Assembly: GCA_963791595.1 (NCBI GenBank)
Contig: CAWBTF010000012.1
Coordinates: forward strand, 372,001-436,000
From: JAEMQF01 sp963791595
GTDB lineage: Bacteria > Pseudomonadota > Gammaproteobacteria > Burkholderiales > Burkholderiaceae_C
Length of the DNA stretch: 64,000 nt
Direction: 5' to 3'
Below the pieces are notes generated by a model that was not told the DNA's origin, did no database searches, and saw only the letters and a list, made by a program, of their open reading frames with translations. The stretch's first letter is position 1. Each line of letters starts with the position of its first letter. Positions 20,750-31,500 of this stretch are shown piece after piece. The position numbers were made by a program, and so were the translations under genes.

Positions 20750-21813
20750 GCTGAATTTCCTGCTTGCGGATGCGTTTGGGTGGACATGTGAATCAACGGC
20801 CAGCGTGGCTTCACGTCGAAACCGTAGTGGTTTGACCCTGTTTCGACGCCACGTTGCAGCCGCATCGCCGCGGCGAGCGCGATCATCGCGCCATTGTCGG
20901 TGCACAGCTCGAGCTCGGGATAGTGCACCCGCGCGCCGCGCTTCGCGCAGGCCTCGTCGAGTTGCTCGCGCAAGCGCCGGTTCGCGCCGACGCCGCCGCT
21001 GACGACCAGCCGCGACAGGCCGGTTCGCTCCAGCGCGAGCAGCGATTTGTGCACGAGCACATCGACAATCGCGCATTGAGTGCCGGCCGCCAGATTGGCG
21101 CGGTCTTGCTCGCACACTGAAGCGCCAAGCTTCAACGCCTGGGTGCGCACCGCCGTCTTCAGGCCGGCGAAGGAGAAGTCGAGCGTCGGGCTTTTCAGCA
21201 GCGGCCGCGGCAGGCTGAACGCGTTCGCATCGCCGAACTCGGCGAGTCGCGCCAGCGCCGGCCCACCGGGGTAGCCCAGACCGAGCAGTTGCGCCGACTT
21301 GTCGAACGCCTCGCCGGCGGCGTCGTCGATCGTTTCGCCAAGCAGCTCGTAGCGCGCCACGTCATCGACCCGCATCAACTGCGTATGCCCGCCCGAGACG
21401 AGCAGCGCGACGAACGGAAACTGCGGTGCATCACGCGACAGAAACGGCGACAGCAAGTGACCTTCGAGATGATGCACGCCGAGCACCGGGCGCCTCAGCG
21501 CCGCAGCGAGCGAACAGGCGATGCCCGCGCCGACGAGCAACGCGCCCGCAAGCCCGGGACCACGCGTGTAGGCGACGGCGTCGATCGAGTCCAGCGCGAC
21601 GCCGCAATCCGCCAGCACCTGGCGCGTCAACGGAATCACACGCCGGATATGGTCGCGCGACGCCAGCTCAGGCACCACGCCGCCGTACGCGCCGTGCATC
21701 TCGACCTGGCTGTGCAGCGCATGCGCGAGCAGCTTCGGTGTGGCCATGCCGTCGCTGCGCACGACGGCCACGCCGGTCTCGTCGCATGAGGTTTCGATGC
21801 CCAGGACGTTCAT
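20746..21813 (-). CDS. tsaD: tRNA N6-threonylcarbamoyladenosine (t6A37) transferase TsaD
   Basis: Transfers the threonylcarbamoyl group to A37 of tRNAs reading ANN codons, together with TsaB and TsaE. ATG 21813 (MNVLGIETSCDETGVAVV) gives 355 residues. Metal-binding histidines are in LGVHHLEGHLLSP, and the nucleotide-binding ASKHA motifs include VSGGHTQL, GEAFDKSAQLLGLGYPGGP and VSGGVGANRRLR. It starts 23 bases after fdx and overlaps the aminotransferase by 4 bases. Confidence 0.96.
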   Translation of the reverse strand: MNVLGIETSCDETGVAVVRSDGMATPKLLAHALHSQVEMHGAYGGVVPELASRDHIRRVIPLTRQVLADCGVALDSIDAVAYTRGPGLAGALLVGAGIACSLAAALRRPVLGVHHLEGHLLSPFLSRDAPQFPFVALLVSGGHTQLMRVDDVARYELLGETIDDAAGEAFDKSAQLLGLGYPGGPALARLAEFGDANAFSLPRPLLKSPTLDFSFAGLKTAVRTQALKLGASVCEQDRANLAAGTQCAIVDVLVHKSLLALERTGLSRLVVSGGVGANRRLREQLDEACAKRGARVHYPELELCTDNGAMIALAAAMRLQRGVETGSNHYGFDVKPRWPLIHMSTQTHPQAGNSA

Positions 21814-21836
21814 CGGTGAATGTCGACCACCGCGCC

Positions 21837-22175
21837 TCAGCCCTTTTCCTTGGCGTGATTGATCGAATACTTCGGAATCTCGATCACGACATCGCGCTGC
21901 GCCAGGATCGCCTGGCACGACAGGCGCGAGTTCGGCTCCAGGCCCCAGGCGCGGTCGAGCAGGTCTTCTTCGCTTTCGTCGAGTTCGCCCAGCGACTCGA
22001 AGCCCTCGCGCACGACCACGTGGCAGGTGGTGCAGGCGCAGCTCATCTCGCAGGCGTGCTCGATCTCGATACCGTTCTCGATCAGCGCCTCGCAGATCGA
22101 CGTGCCGGGATCGGCCTTGATTTGTGCCCCGGCTGGGCAGTACTCGGCGTGCGGCATGATCTTGATGACGGGCAT
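21837..22175 (-). CDS. fdx: [2Fe-2S] adrenodoxin-type ferredoxin of the Isc system
   Basis: Supplies electrons for cluster assembly on IscU. The 112 residues have the four ligands in HACEMSCACTTCHVVV and LSCQAIL, and the acidic partner-binding helix GELDESEEDLLDRAWGL. The C-terminal histidine region (SINHAKEKG) resembles E. coli Fdx. It lies 16 bases after hscA. The iscX gene that often follows is absent; tsaD comes next. Confidence 0.95.
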   Translation of the reverse strand: MPVIKIMPHAEYCPAGAQIKADPGTSICEALIENGIEIEHACEMSCACTTCHVVVREGFESLGELDESEEDLLDRAWGLEPNSRLSCQAILAQRDVVIEIPKYSINHAKEKG

Positions 22176-22191
22176 GGGACTGAGGACTCGG

Positions 22192-24051
22192 TCAGACGTC
22201 TTCGACGCGTTTGCCCGCGAGAGCGCGGTGAATGCCGCGGTTCATGCGCAGCGCGGCGAACTCTTCGGTGCCCTGGGCCAGTGCCTCGACCGCCGCGTCG
22301 ATGCGGTGATGGTCATCGCTTTCGCGCACGTTGCGCGCCGCACTGACCAGCGCGTCGATCGTCCGGCGCTGCTCGGTGCCCAACAGGTCGCCGTCGGCAA
22401 GCAGCGCGGCATCGGTGGCGAGCACCAAACGCTCGGCGTCGACGCGCGATTCGCGCAGGCTCCGCTCACGCATGTCGCCCTCTGCCGAGGAGAAACTGTC
22501 GGTGAGCATGCGCGAGATGTCGTCGTCGCTCAGGCCGTAGCTGGGCTTGACGCTGACCGACGCCTGCACACCCGAAGTGAGTTCCTGCGCGCCGACGCTC
22601 AGCAGTCCGTCGGCGTCGACCTGAAAACTCACGCGCACCCGGGCCGCGCCGGCCACCATCGGTGGAATGCCACGCAGCTCGAACTTGGCCAACGACCGGC
22701 AGTCGGCGACGAGTTCGCGTTCGCCTTGCAGCACGTGAACGGCAATCGCTGTCTGCCCGTCCTTGAAGGTCGTGAAGTCCTGGGCGCGCGCCGTGGGAAT
22801 GGTGCTGTTGCGCGGGATGATGCGCTCAACCAGGCCGCCCATGGTCTCCAACCCCAGCGAGAGCGGAATCACGTCCAGCAGCAACAGCTCATCGGCGCCG
22901 GCGTTGCCCGCGAGCGCGTTGGCCTGAATCGCCGCGCCGAGCGCCACCACTTCGTCGGGATTGAGATTGGTCAGGGGCGGCTTGCCGAACAGCTGCGCCA
23001 CCGCCGCCTGCACCATCGGCATGCGCGTCGAGCCGCCGACCATGACGATGCCTTTGACTTCCGCCTTGTCGACCTTCGCGTCGCGCAGCACCTTGCGCAC
23101 CGCGGCGAGCGTACGCGCCAGCAGCGGCTGCGAGAGCGCTTCGAACTGATCGCGGGTCACTCGCACGGAAAGCTCCGGCCCGTCGGACAGTGGGCACGCG
23201 AGCGTGGCATGGTCGGCAAAGGACAGCTTTTCTTTCGTAGCGCGCGCCGCGACGAGCAGCGCACGTTTGTCTTGCGGTGTGGTTGCGCTCAGACCCGTGC
23301 GCTGCAGCGCAGCTTCGGCGAGCGCGGCGTCGAAGTCGTCGCCGCCCAGCGCGGAGTCGCCGCCCGTGGCGATGACTTCGAACACGCCAGCCGACAAGCG
23401 CAACAAGGAAATGTCGAAAGTGCCTCCGCCGAGGTCGTATACCGCATACAGACCCTCGCTGCCGTGCTCCAGGCCGTAGGCGATGGCCGCGGCGGTGGGC
23501 TCGCTGATCAGGCGCAACACGTTCAGCCCGGCAAGCTGAGCGGCGTCTTTGGTCGCCTGGCGTTGCGCGTCGTCGAAATACGCCGGTACGGTGATCACCG
23601 CGCCGAACAGCTCGTCGTCGAACGTGTCTTCGGCCCGCTGGCGCAGCGTGGCGAGGATCTCGGCCGACACTTCCACCGGGGACTTGTCGCCCGCGATCGT
23701 GCGCAGCTTGAGCATGCCCGGCGCTTCCACAAATTCATAGGGCAGGCGCTCGCGCCCCGCCACATCGGCGACGCCACGGCCCATGAAGCGCTTGACCGAG
23801 ACGATGGTGTTGCGCGGGTCCAGCGCGGCTTCGGCGAGCGCGGCCGCGCCGATCTGGCGCTGGCCCTGCGCCAGGTAGCGCACCGCGGAGGGCAGGATCA
23901 CATGGCCGTGGGCGTCGGGCAGGCACTCGGCGACACCGTGGCGCACCGCCGCGACCAGCGAATGCGTCGTGCCCAGGTCGATGCCGACCGCGATGCGGCG
24001 CTGGTGCGGGTCGGGCGCGCCGCCGGGTTCGGAAATCTGGAGCAAGGCCAT
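22192..24051 (-). CDS. hscA: Fe-S protein assembly chaperone HscA (Hsp70)
   Basis: Specialised Hsp70 that uses ATP to drive cluster transfer from IscU. ATG 24051 (MALLQISEPG) gives 619 residues, normal length. The ATPase domain shows AVGIDLGTTHSLVAAV, YDLGGGTFDISLLRLS and IVMVGGSTRMPMVQ; the substrate domain has the HscA-type VIPLSLGLETMGGLVERIIP. It starts 4 bases after the hscB stop. Confidence 0.97.
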   Translation of the reverse strand: MALLQISEPGGAPDPHQRRIAVGIDLGTTHSLVAAVRHGVAECLPDAHGHVILPSAVRYLAQGQRQIGAAALAEAALDPRNTIVSVKRFMGRGVADVAGRERLPYEFVEAPGMLKLRTIAGDKSPVEVSAEILATLRQRAEDTFDDELFGAVITVPAYFDDAQRQATKDAAQLAGLNVLRLISEPTAAAIAYGLEHGSEGLYAVYDLGGGTFDISLLRLSAGVFEVIATGGDSALGGDDFDAALAEAALQRTGLSATTPQDKRALLVAARATKEKLSFADHATLACPLSDGPELSVRVTRDQFEALSQPLLARTLAAVRKVLRDAKVDKAEVKGIVMVGGSTRMPMVQAAVAQLFGKPPLTNLNPDEVVALGAAIQANALAGNAGADELLLLDVIPLSLGLETMGGLVERIIPRNSTIPTARAQDFTTFKDGQTAIAVHVLQGERELVADCRSLAKFELRGIPPMVAGAARVRVSFQVDADGLLSVGAQELTSGVQASVSVKPSYGLSDDDISRMLTDSFSSAEGDMRERSLRESRVDAERLVLATDAALLADGDLLGTEQRRTIDALVSAARNVRESDDHHRIDAAVEALAQGTEEFAALRMNRGIHRALAGKRVEDV

Positions 24052-24055
24052 GGCG

Positions 24056-24574
24056 CTATTGTCCCAAGGCCTCGAGGCGGGCATCGATATCCTGCGCAAA
24101 GCGCTCCAAGAACATGAGGGCTCTCACTTCCTGGGCCGCTGCGGCGGTGTCATGTTGTACGTCGAGCAGGTTCTGAATGCGCAGCAATGCCGCGTTGCGC
24201 TGCTCTGCCAGGTTCACCGCCAGAGCTTCGATTTGCGCGGGCGCGCGCGCGTCGTCGAGCGCTTCCCGCAGCTCCATCTGCTGCATCAGGAAGGCCGCGG
24301 GCATGGCAGTGTTCGTGTGCGCGTCGATGCGCTGGCCCAGCAGTTCACAGAGGTAGGCAGCGCGCGTGACCGGCTCTTTCAGGCGCTCGTAGCCTTCGTT
24401 GACGCGCACGGCCCATTGCAGCGCCATGCGTTGCGCCGCGGCGCCTTCGGCGGCAAAACGGTCGGGATGGGTTTGCGCCTGCAGATTGCGCCGGCGTTCG
24501 TCGAGTTCCGCGCGGTCCAGCGTAAACGTGCGCGGCAGCGCGAACAGCTCGAAGTCGTCGCTGTCGAGCTTCAT
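24056..24574 (-). CDS. hscB: Fe-S protein assembly co-chaperone HscB
   Basis: J-domain protein that delivers IscU to HscA. The 172 residues have an N-terminal J domain with the HPD triad in QTHPDRFA (about residue 37) and a C-terminal helical IscU-binding domain (LGQRIDAHTNTAMPAAFLMQ). The start codon overlaps the stop of the upstream GNAT gene by 4 bases (ATGA), so its translation may depend on that gene. Confidence 0.95.
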   Translation of the reverse strand: MKLDSDDFELFALPRTFTLDRAELDERRRNLQAQTHPDRFAAEGAAAQRMALQWAVRVNEGYERLKEPVTRAAYLCELLGQRIDAHTNTAMPAAFLMQQMELREALDDARAPAQIEALAVNLAEQRNAALLRIQNLLDVQHDTAAAAQEVRALMFLERFAQDIDARLEALGQ

Positions 24575-25071
24575 GGCGCAGGCGCCAAGCGCTTCTCGTA
24601 GAACACGCTGGTGCCGTTGCCGGCGTAGCCGCCAAACGCCGAGCGCTTGGCGTAACCGTTGCGCTCGTACAGGCGCAGTGCTTCGGGCTGGTGGTCACCC
24701 GTTTCGAGTGTCGCGAGTGCGATTCCCGCGCCGCGCAGATGTTGCTCCAGGGCCTGCAGCAACGCCTGGGCGATGCCTTGGCCACGCAAACCGGAGCGCA
24801 CGAACATGCGCTTGATCTCGCCGTAGGCCTGCCCTGCCGTATCCCGCTCGGCGGGCATGACGCGCACCGCGCCGCAACCCACCGCATCGCCCGCGCGCCG
24901 CGCGACGAGGAAATGCACCTGGGGCGAGAGCAGTGCCGTCACATCCAGGATGTGGTTGTGGTCCGGCGGGTACAGGGCCGCCAGATAGGTGTCGAGCTCG
25001 GCCAGCATGGCGCGGATGTCCGGCTGATCGGGGCTTTCGGCGCGGATGACGATGGCGGAAGCGGCAGACAT
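24571..25071 (-). CDS. GNAT-family N-acetyltransferase inside the isc operon
   Basis: ATG 25071 (MSAASAIVIRAESPD) gives 166 residues; an upstream extension is Arg-rich and overlaps the spacer. The acetyl-CoA-binding motif A is visible in IKRMFVRSGLRGQGIAQALL, followed by LETGDHQPEALRLYERNGY (motif B), a standard GNAT layout. The acceptor is unknown. The gene is not part of the classical isc set, yet it lies 50 bases after iscA and overlaps hscB by 4 bases, so it should be co-transcribed and partly coupled with Fe-S genes. Confidence 0.85.
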   Translation of the reverse strand: MSAASAIVIRAESPDQPDIRAMLAELDTYLAALYPPDHNHILDVTALLSPQVHFLVARRAGDAVGCGAVRVMPAERDTAGQAYGEIKRMFVRSGLRGQGIAQALLQALEQHLRGAGIALATLETGDHQPEALRLYERNGYAKRSAFGGYAGNGTSVFYEKRLAPAP

Positions 25072-25121
25072 GGGCAAAGAAAAAGCGCGGCTCAACGGCC
25101 GCGCTCGACTGTCAAAGCACC

Positions 25122-25445
25122 TTAGACGCGGAACGACTCGCCGCAACCGCAGCGGTCTTTCTCGCGTGGGTTGCGGAACTTGAAGCCTTCGTTCAGGCCT
25201 TCGCGAACGAAGTCGAGTTCGGTGCCGTCGATGTAGGGCAGGCTCTTCGGGTCGACCAGAACCTTCACGCCATGCCCTTCGAAGACGATGTCCTCGGGCG
25301 CCAGATCGTCGGCGTATTCGAGCTTGTATGCCAGACCCGAGCAGCCCGTGGTCTTGACGCCCAGGCGCACGCCGACACCCTTGCCGCGTTTGCTCAGGTA
25401 GCGCGTCACATGACGCGCCGCCGCTTCGGTCAGTGTGACTGCCAT
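25122..25445 (-). CDS. iscA: Iron-sulfur cluster assembly protein IscA (A-type carrier)
   Basis: A-type carrier that passes Fe-S clusters to apo-proteins. The 107 residues (MAVTLTEAAARHVTRYL) hold the three conserved cysteines: one in VKTTGCSGLAY (about residue 35) and the C-terminal pair in KDRCGCGESF. A single base separates it from iscU. Position in the operon supports IscA rather than ErpA. Confidence 0.94.
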   Translation of the reverse strand: MAVTLTEAAARHVTRYLSKRGKGVGVRLGVKTTGCSGLAYKLEYADDLAPEDIVFEGHGVKVLVDPKSLPYIDGTELDFVREGLNEGFKFRNPREKDRCGCGESFRV

Positions 25446-25446
25446 C

Positions 25447-25839
25447 TCAGTGAGTCAGACCGCTCTTGGCCTTGTAGTCGTTGACTGCCGCCTTGATCGC
25501 ATCTTCGGCGAGGATCGAGCAGTGAATCTTGACCGGCGGCAAAGCCAGTTCCTCGGCAATGTGCGAGTTCTTGATCGTCAGCGCTTCATCGAGCGACTTG
25601 CCCTTCACCCACTCGGTCACGAGCGAACTGGAAGCAATGGCCGAGCCGCAGCCGTAGGTCTTGAATTTCGCGTCTTCGATCAGGCCGGTCGCGGGGTTGA
25701 CCTTGATCTGCAGCTTCATCACGTCGCCGCAGGCGGGTGCGCCCACCATGCCGGTGCCCACCGTGTCGTCGCCCTTTTCGAACGAACCCACGTTGCGCGG
25801 GTTCTCGTAGTGGTCAACCACCTTTTCACTGTATGCCAT
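25447..25839 (-). CDS. iscU: Iron-sulfur cluster scaffold protein IscU
   Basis: Scaffold on which IscS sulfur and iron are assembled. ATG 25839 (MAYSEKVVDHYENPRNVG) gives 130 residues. The three cysteines and the Asp are present (GAPACGDVMKLQ, YGCGSAIASSS, KIHCSILAEDA), and the HscA recognition motif LPPVK is intact. It lies 34 bases after iscS. Confidence 0.97.
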   Translation of the reverse strand: MAYSEKVVDHYENPRNVGSFEKGDDTVGTGMVGAPACGDVMKLQIKVNPATGLIEDAKFKTYGCGSAIASSSLVTEWVKGKSLDEALTIKNSHIAEELALPPVKIHCSILAEDAIKAAVNDYKAKSGLTH

Positions 25840-25873
25840 GGTGTCTCTCCAACGTTCGTTTTCGGTCTGAATG

Positions 25874-27094
25874 TCAGTGCGCGGTCCACTGGATCGTGCT
25901 GATGTCGATGCCATCCTGAAACATCTCCCACAGCGGCGAGAGCTCGCGCAGCTTGGCGACGCGGTCTTTCAGCGTCGTGATCACGTAGTCGATCTCTTCT
26001 TCCGTCGTGAAGCGGCCGATCGTCATGCGCAGGCTCGAATGCGCGAGCTCGTCGCTGCGACCCAGCGCGCGCAGCACATAACTCGGCTCCAGGCTCGCCG
26101 AGGTGCACGCCGATCCGGACGATACGGCGATGCCCTTGATGCCCATGATCAGCGATTCGCCCTCGACGAAGTTGAAGCTCATGTTCACGTTGTGCGGCAC
26201 GCGCTTTTCCGGGTGGCCATTGAGGAACGTCTGCTCGATTCCCGACAAACCCTTGATCAGGCGCTGCTGCAGCATGCGGATTCGTTCGCACTCGGCACCC
26301 ATTTCCTCGCGCGCGATGCGAAACGCCTCGCCCATGCCGACGATCTGGTGCGTAGGCAAGGTGCCCGAGCGCATGCCGCGCTCGTGGCCGCCGCCGTGCA
26401 TCTGCGCTTCGATGCGCACGCGCGGCTTGCGCCGCACGAACAGCGCGCCGATGCCCTTGGGGCCGTAGGTCTTGTGCGACGCGAGGCTCATCAGATCGAC
26501 CGGCAGCTCCTGCAGGTCGATCGTCACCTTGCCGGTGGCCTGCGCGGCGTCGACGTGGAAGATGATGCCGCGCGCGCGGCACAACGCGCCGATCGCGGCG
26601 ATGTCCTGGATCACGCCGATTTCGTTGTTGACGAACAGCACCGAAACCAGAATCGTGTCGGGACGGATCGCCGCCTCTAACCGGGCCATGTCGAGCAGGC
26701 CGTCTTCCTGAACGTCGAGGTAGGTCACCTCGAAGCCCTGGCGCTCGAGTTCGCGCATCGTGTCGAGCACTGCCTTGTGCTCGGTCTTGAGCGTGATCAG
26801 GTGCTTGCCGCGCGTCTTGTAGAACTGCGCCGCGCCCTTGATCGCCAGATTGATCGACTCGGTGGCGCCCGAGGTCCAGACGATTTCGCGCGGGTCCGCG
26901 CCCACCAGCTGCGCCACCTGCTCGCGCGCTCGCTCCACTGCGGCTTCCGCTTCCCAGCCCCAGGCGTGGCTGCGCGACGCGGGGTTGCCGAAGTGCTCGC
27001 GCAACCAGGGAATCATCGCATCGACGACGCGCTGGTCCACCGGGCTGGTGGCACCGTAGTCCATGTAGATCGGAAAGTGCGGAGACATGTCCAT
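25874..27094 (-). CDS. iscS: Cysteine desulfurase IscS
   Basis: PLP enzyme that takes sulfur from cysteine for Fe-S clusters and tRNA thiolation. ATG 27094 (MDMSPHFPIYMDYGATSP) gives 406 residues. The Schiff-base lysine is in SLASHKTYGPKGIGALFV and the persulfide-carrying cysteine in the loop GIAVSSGSACTSASLEPSYV. An in-frame upstream extension lacks similarity and overlaps the spacer after iscR. Confidence 0.97.
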   Translation of the reverse strand: MDMSPHFPIYMDYGATSPVDQRVVDAMIPWLREHFGNPASRSHAWGWEAEAAVERAREQVAQLVGADPREIVWTSGATESINLAIKGAAQFYKTRGKHLITLKTEHKAVLDTMRELERQGFEVTYLDVQEDGLLDMARLEAAIRPDTILVSVLFVNNEIGVIQDIAAIGALCRARGIIFHVDAAQATGKVTIDLQELPVDLMSLASHKTYGPKGIGALFVRRKPRVRIEAQMHGGGHERGMRSGTLPTHQIVGMGEAFRIAREEMGAECERIRMLQQRLIKGLSGIEQTFLNGHPEKRVPHNVNMSFNFVEGESLIMGIKGIAVSSGSACTSASLEPSYVLRALGRSDELAHSSLRMTIGRFTTEEEIDYVITTLKDRVAKLRELSPLWEMFQDGIDISTIQWTAH

Positions 27095-27150
27095 GGTGGG
27101 TGATTCGGGCTGAGCGGGGCGGCTGGCCTGCTGGGTGAACCCTGGGAAGC

Positions 27151-27684
27151 CTACTTTGCGAAGGCGGCGCCGAAGGCGAACACCGAATTCGGCGCGGTGA
27201 TCTTGATCGGCTTGACCACCGGTTGGCTCGAAATGGCGCGTTTCATCGGGCTCTCGACGATCGACACCCCCTTGGCAACCTGATCGTTGACGAGGTTGCG
27301 CAGCGACACGGAGCTGAGAAATTCGATCATCTTCGAGTTCAGCGTCGCCCACAGGTCGTGCGTCATGCAGCGGCCGGTCTCATCGCCCATGCAGTTTTCC
27401 TTGCCGGCACAGCCGGTGGCGTCCAGTGGTTCATCGACCGCCAGAATAATGTCGGCGACTGTGATTTCATCCGCCTTGCGCCCCAGCGAGTAGCCGCCGC
27501 CAGGGCCGCGCGTGCTCTCCACCAGTTGCTGGCGGCGCAACTTGCCGAACAGCTGTTCCAGATAGGAAAGCGAAATTTGCTGGCGCGCGCTGATGGCGGC
27601 CAGCGCCACGGGCCCGGTGTGCTCGCGCAACGCGAGGTCGATCATTGCTGTGACCGCGAAGCGGCCTTTGGTGGTCAAGCGCAT
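27151..27684 (-). CDS. iscR: Fe-S cluster-sensing transcriptional regulator IscR
   Basis: Rrf2-family regulator that represses the isc operon when it holds a [2Fe-2S] cluster. The 177 residues begin MRLTTKGRFAVTAMIDLA, with the winged helix and the recognition segment RQQISLSYLEQLFGKLR. The cluster ligands are visible as CAGKENCMGDETGRCMTH, three cysteines and the following histidine. The C-terminal ~25 residues are Lys/Pro-rich and variable. A clear ribosome site (TAGGAGA) lies 6-12 bases before ATG 27684. Confidence 0.96.
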   Translation of the reverse strand: MRLTTKGRFAVTAMIDLALREHTGPVALAAISARQQISLSYLEQLFGKLRRQQLVESTRGPGGGYSLGRKADEITVADIILAVDEPLDATGCAGKENCMGDETGRCMTHDLWATLNSKMIEFLSSVSLRNLVNDQVAKGVSIVESPMKRAISSQPVVKPIKITAPNSVFAFGAAFAK

Positions 27685-27697
27685 GTGGTTCTCCTAG

Positions 27698-27718
27698 AGC
27701 CCGACTGGATTAGTCGAG
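27698..27718 (-). promoter_or_regulatory. IscR type 1-like operator, proximal box
   Basis: On the minus strand CTCGACTAATCCAGTCGGGC fits the type 1 IscR pattern (YYGACTRWWWYAGTCRRS) with one off position. It lies 14 bases before the iscR start. A -10-like TATACT (27717-27722) sits between this box and the distal one, so binding here would block transcription of iscR and the operon. The motif match is seen directly; the function is known from enterobacterial iscR. Confidence 0.7.
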
Positions 27719-27726
27719 TATATGTG

Positions 27727-27746
27727 TAGCCGACTGATTTGGTCGG
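27727..27746 (-). promoter_or_regulatory. IscR type 1-like operator, distal box
   Basis: On the minus strand CCGACCAAATCAGTCGGCTA is an almost exact type 1 IscR site (imperfect dyad GACCAAATCAGTC). It lies about 28 bases from the proximal box centre to centre, close to three helical turns, so two dimers could bind the same DNA face. Confidence 0.75.
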
Positions 27747-27827
27747 GTTTGACCCAACAAGTTCCGTGGTTTTCGAGAGCGGCCACTGACAACGCGCCAC
27801 CAACCTCCCGAAAGGAGCTTCCGCGAA

Positions 27828-29961
<2,134 letters not shown>

Positions 29962-30089
29962 GGCAGATAAACTTCGGGGTGTCACGCTCGCCGTTGCCGG
30001 CCTGAGCAACCGCACAGGGTAGCGGAAAACCCCTGAGCGGTCATTTGCCCACCTGCTTCCCGTTCTTTCCCAGACCCACAAGGACACCC

Positions 30090-31313
30090 ATGGCCTCGCA
30101 CCTGGCCGGCGTTGAACTCGCGCCGCGCGACCCGATCCTCGGACTGACCGAGCAATTCAACGCCGACCCGAACCCTGCCAAGGTGAATCTTGGCGTCGGC
30201 GTGTATTGCGACGAGTCCGGAAAACTGCCGCTGCTGCAATGCGTGCGCGCCGCGGAAGCGGCGATGGTGCAGGCGCCGAAAGCGCGCGGCTACCTGCCGA
30301 TCGACGGCATCGCCGCGTATGACCAGGCGGTCCAAGGGCTGGTGTTCGGCGCGCAGCACGCCGCGCTGCGCGAGGGCCGCGTCGCCACCGTGCAGACGCT
30401 CGGCGGAACTGGCGGGCTGAAGGTCGGTGCCGATTTCCTGCGGCGCCTGCAACCGGCCGGTCAGCCGGCGGCCAGTGTTTACATCAGCGACCCGAGCTGG
30501 GAAAACCACCGCGCGCTGTTCGAAGGTGCGGGCTTTTCGGTGCAGACCTATCCCTACTACGACGCTGGTCGGCGTGGCTTGAATGCCCCGGCCATGCTCG
30601 CGGCGCTGAACGCAGCGCCGGCCGGCAGCATCGTCGTGCTGCACGCTTGCTGCCACAACCCCACCGGCTGCGACCTCGATCCCGCGCAGTGGCGCGAGGT
30701 GATCGGCCTCGTGAAGTCGCGCAACCTGGTTGCGTTTCTCGACCTGGCCTACCAGGGCTTCGGAGACGGCATTGCCGAAGACGGCGCAGTGGTTGGGATG
30801 TTCATGGCCGCGGGACTGGAGTTTTTCGTCTCGAGCAGCTTTTCCAAGAGCTTTTCGCTCTACGGAGAGCGCGTCGGCGCATTGAGCGTCGTGTGCGACT
30901 CGAAAGACGCCGCCACCCGCGTCTTGAGCCAACTCAAGCGAGTGATCCGAACCAACTACTCCAACCCGCCGACCCATGGCGCCCAAGTCGTGGCCGCGGT
31001 ACTGACGACGCCCGAATTGCGTGCCCAGTGGGAAGACGAGCTCGGCGTGATGCGCCAGCGCATCCGGGAGATGCGCAAGGAACTGCGCAGCCGGCTCGAA
31101 GCCAAGTGGGCGGCCGCGGGCGTGAAGCAGGACGTGAGCTACATCACCGCGCAAAAAGGCATGTTCAGCTATTCCGGTCTGAACCCCGCACAAATGCGCC
31201 GCTTGCGCGACGAATTCGGCGTCTACGGCCTCGATTCGGGCCGCATTTGCGTCGCCGCGCTGAACCACGCCAACCTCGACCGCGTGGTGGCAGCGATCGC
31301 CCAAGTTGTCTGA
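30090..31313 (+). CDS. tyrB: Aromatic/aspartate aminotransferase, class I
   Basis: PLP aminotransferase of the AspC/TyrB subgroup Ia, reversibly converting aspartate, tyrosine or phenylalanine with 2-oxoglutarate. ATG 30090 (MASHLAGVELAPRDPILG) is preceded by AAGGACACCC, a good ribosome site, and gives 407 residues. Signatures are VNLGVGVYCDESGKLPLL, HACCHNPTGCDL, FLDLAYQGFGDG and the PLP lysine in SSSFSKSFSLYGERVGAL. TyrB versus AspC cannot be settled by eye. It diverges from uvrB across a 128-base spacer. Confidence 0.9.
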   Translation: MASHLAGVELAPRDPILGLTEQFNADPNPAKVNLGVGVYCDESGKLPLLQCVRAAEAAMVQAPKARGYLPIDGIAAYDQAVQGLVFGAQHAALREGRVATVQTLGGTGGLKVGADFLRRLQPAGQPAASVYISDPSWENHRALFEGAGFSVQTYPYYDAGRRGLNAPAMLAALNAAPAGSIVVLHACCHNPTGCDLDPAQWREVIGLVKSRNLVAFLDLAYQGFGDGIAEDGAVVGMFMAAGLEFFVSSSFSKSFSLYGERVGALSVVCDSKDAATRVLSQLKRVIRTNYSNPPTHGAQVVAAVLTTPELRAQWEDELGVMRQRIREMRKELRSRLEAKWAAAGVKQDVSYITAQKGMFSYSGLNPAQMRRLRDEFGVYGLDSGRICVAALNHANLDRVVAAIAQVV

Positions 31314-31322
31314 ACGCCCCCA

Positions 31323-31342
31323 GGGCCGGGTCAACCCGGCCC
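31323..31342 (+). terminator. Hairpin after tyrB, terminator-like without T-tract
   Basis: GGGCCGGG-TCAA-CCCGGCCC is a perfect 8-base stem with a 4-base loop, 10 bases after the tyrB stop. The following bases are GC-rich, with no run of T, so intrinsic termination would be weak; it may instead protect the 3' end of the mRNA. Confidence 0.5.
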
Positions 31343-31500
31343 GCCCCCGGGACTGAGCAGCCCCGCAAAGCCGGATCGACTCACCACGCGCGTCAAAGGG
31401 CCATGCCTGAAGGCCCGAACTAACCCGTAGTTACCCCGGTTCTCGGGGCAACTCCCTAGGAAAACCGCTTCAACATCAAGCGATAGTCCGTGCCGGCCCG

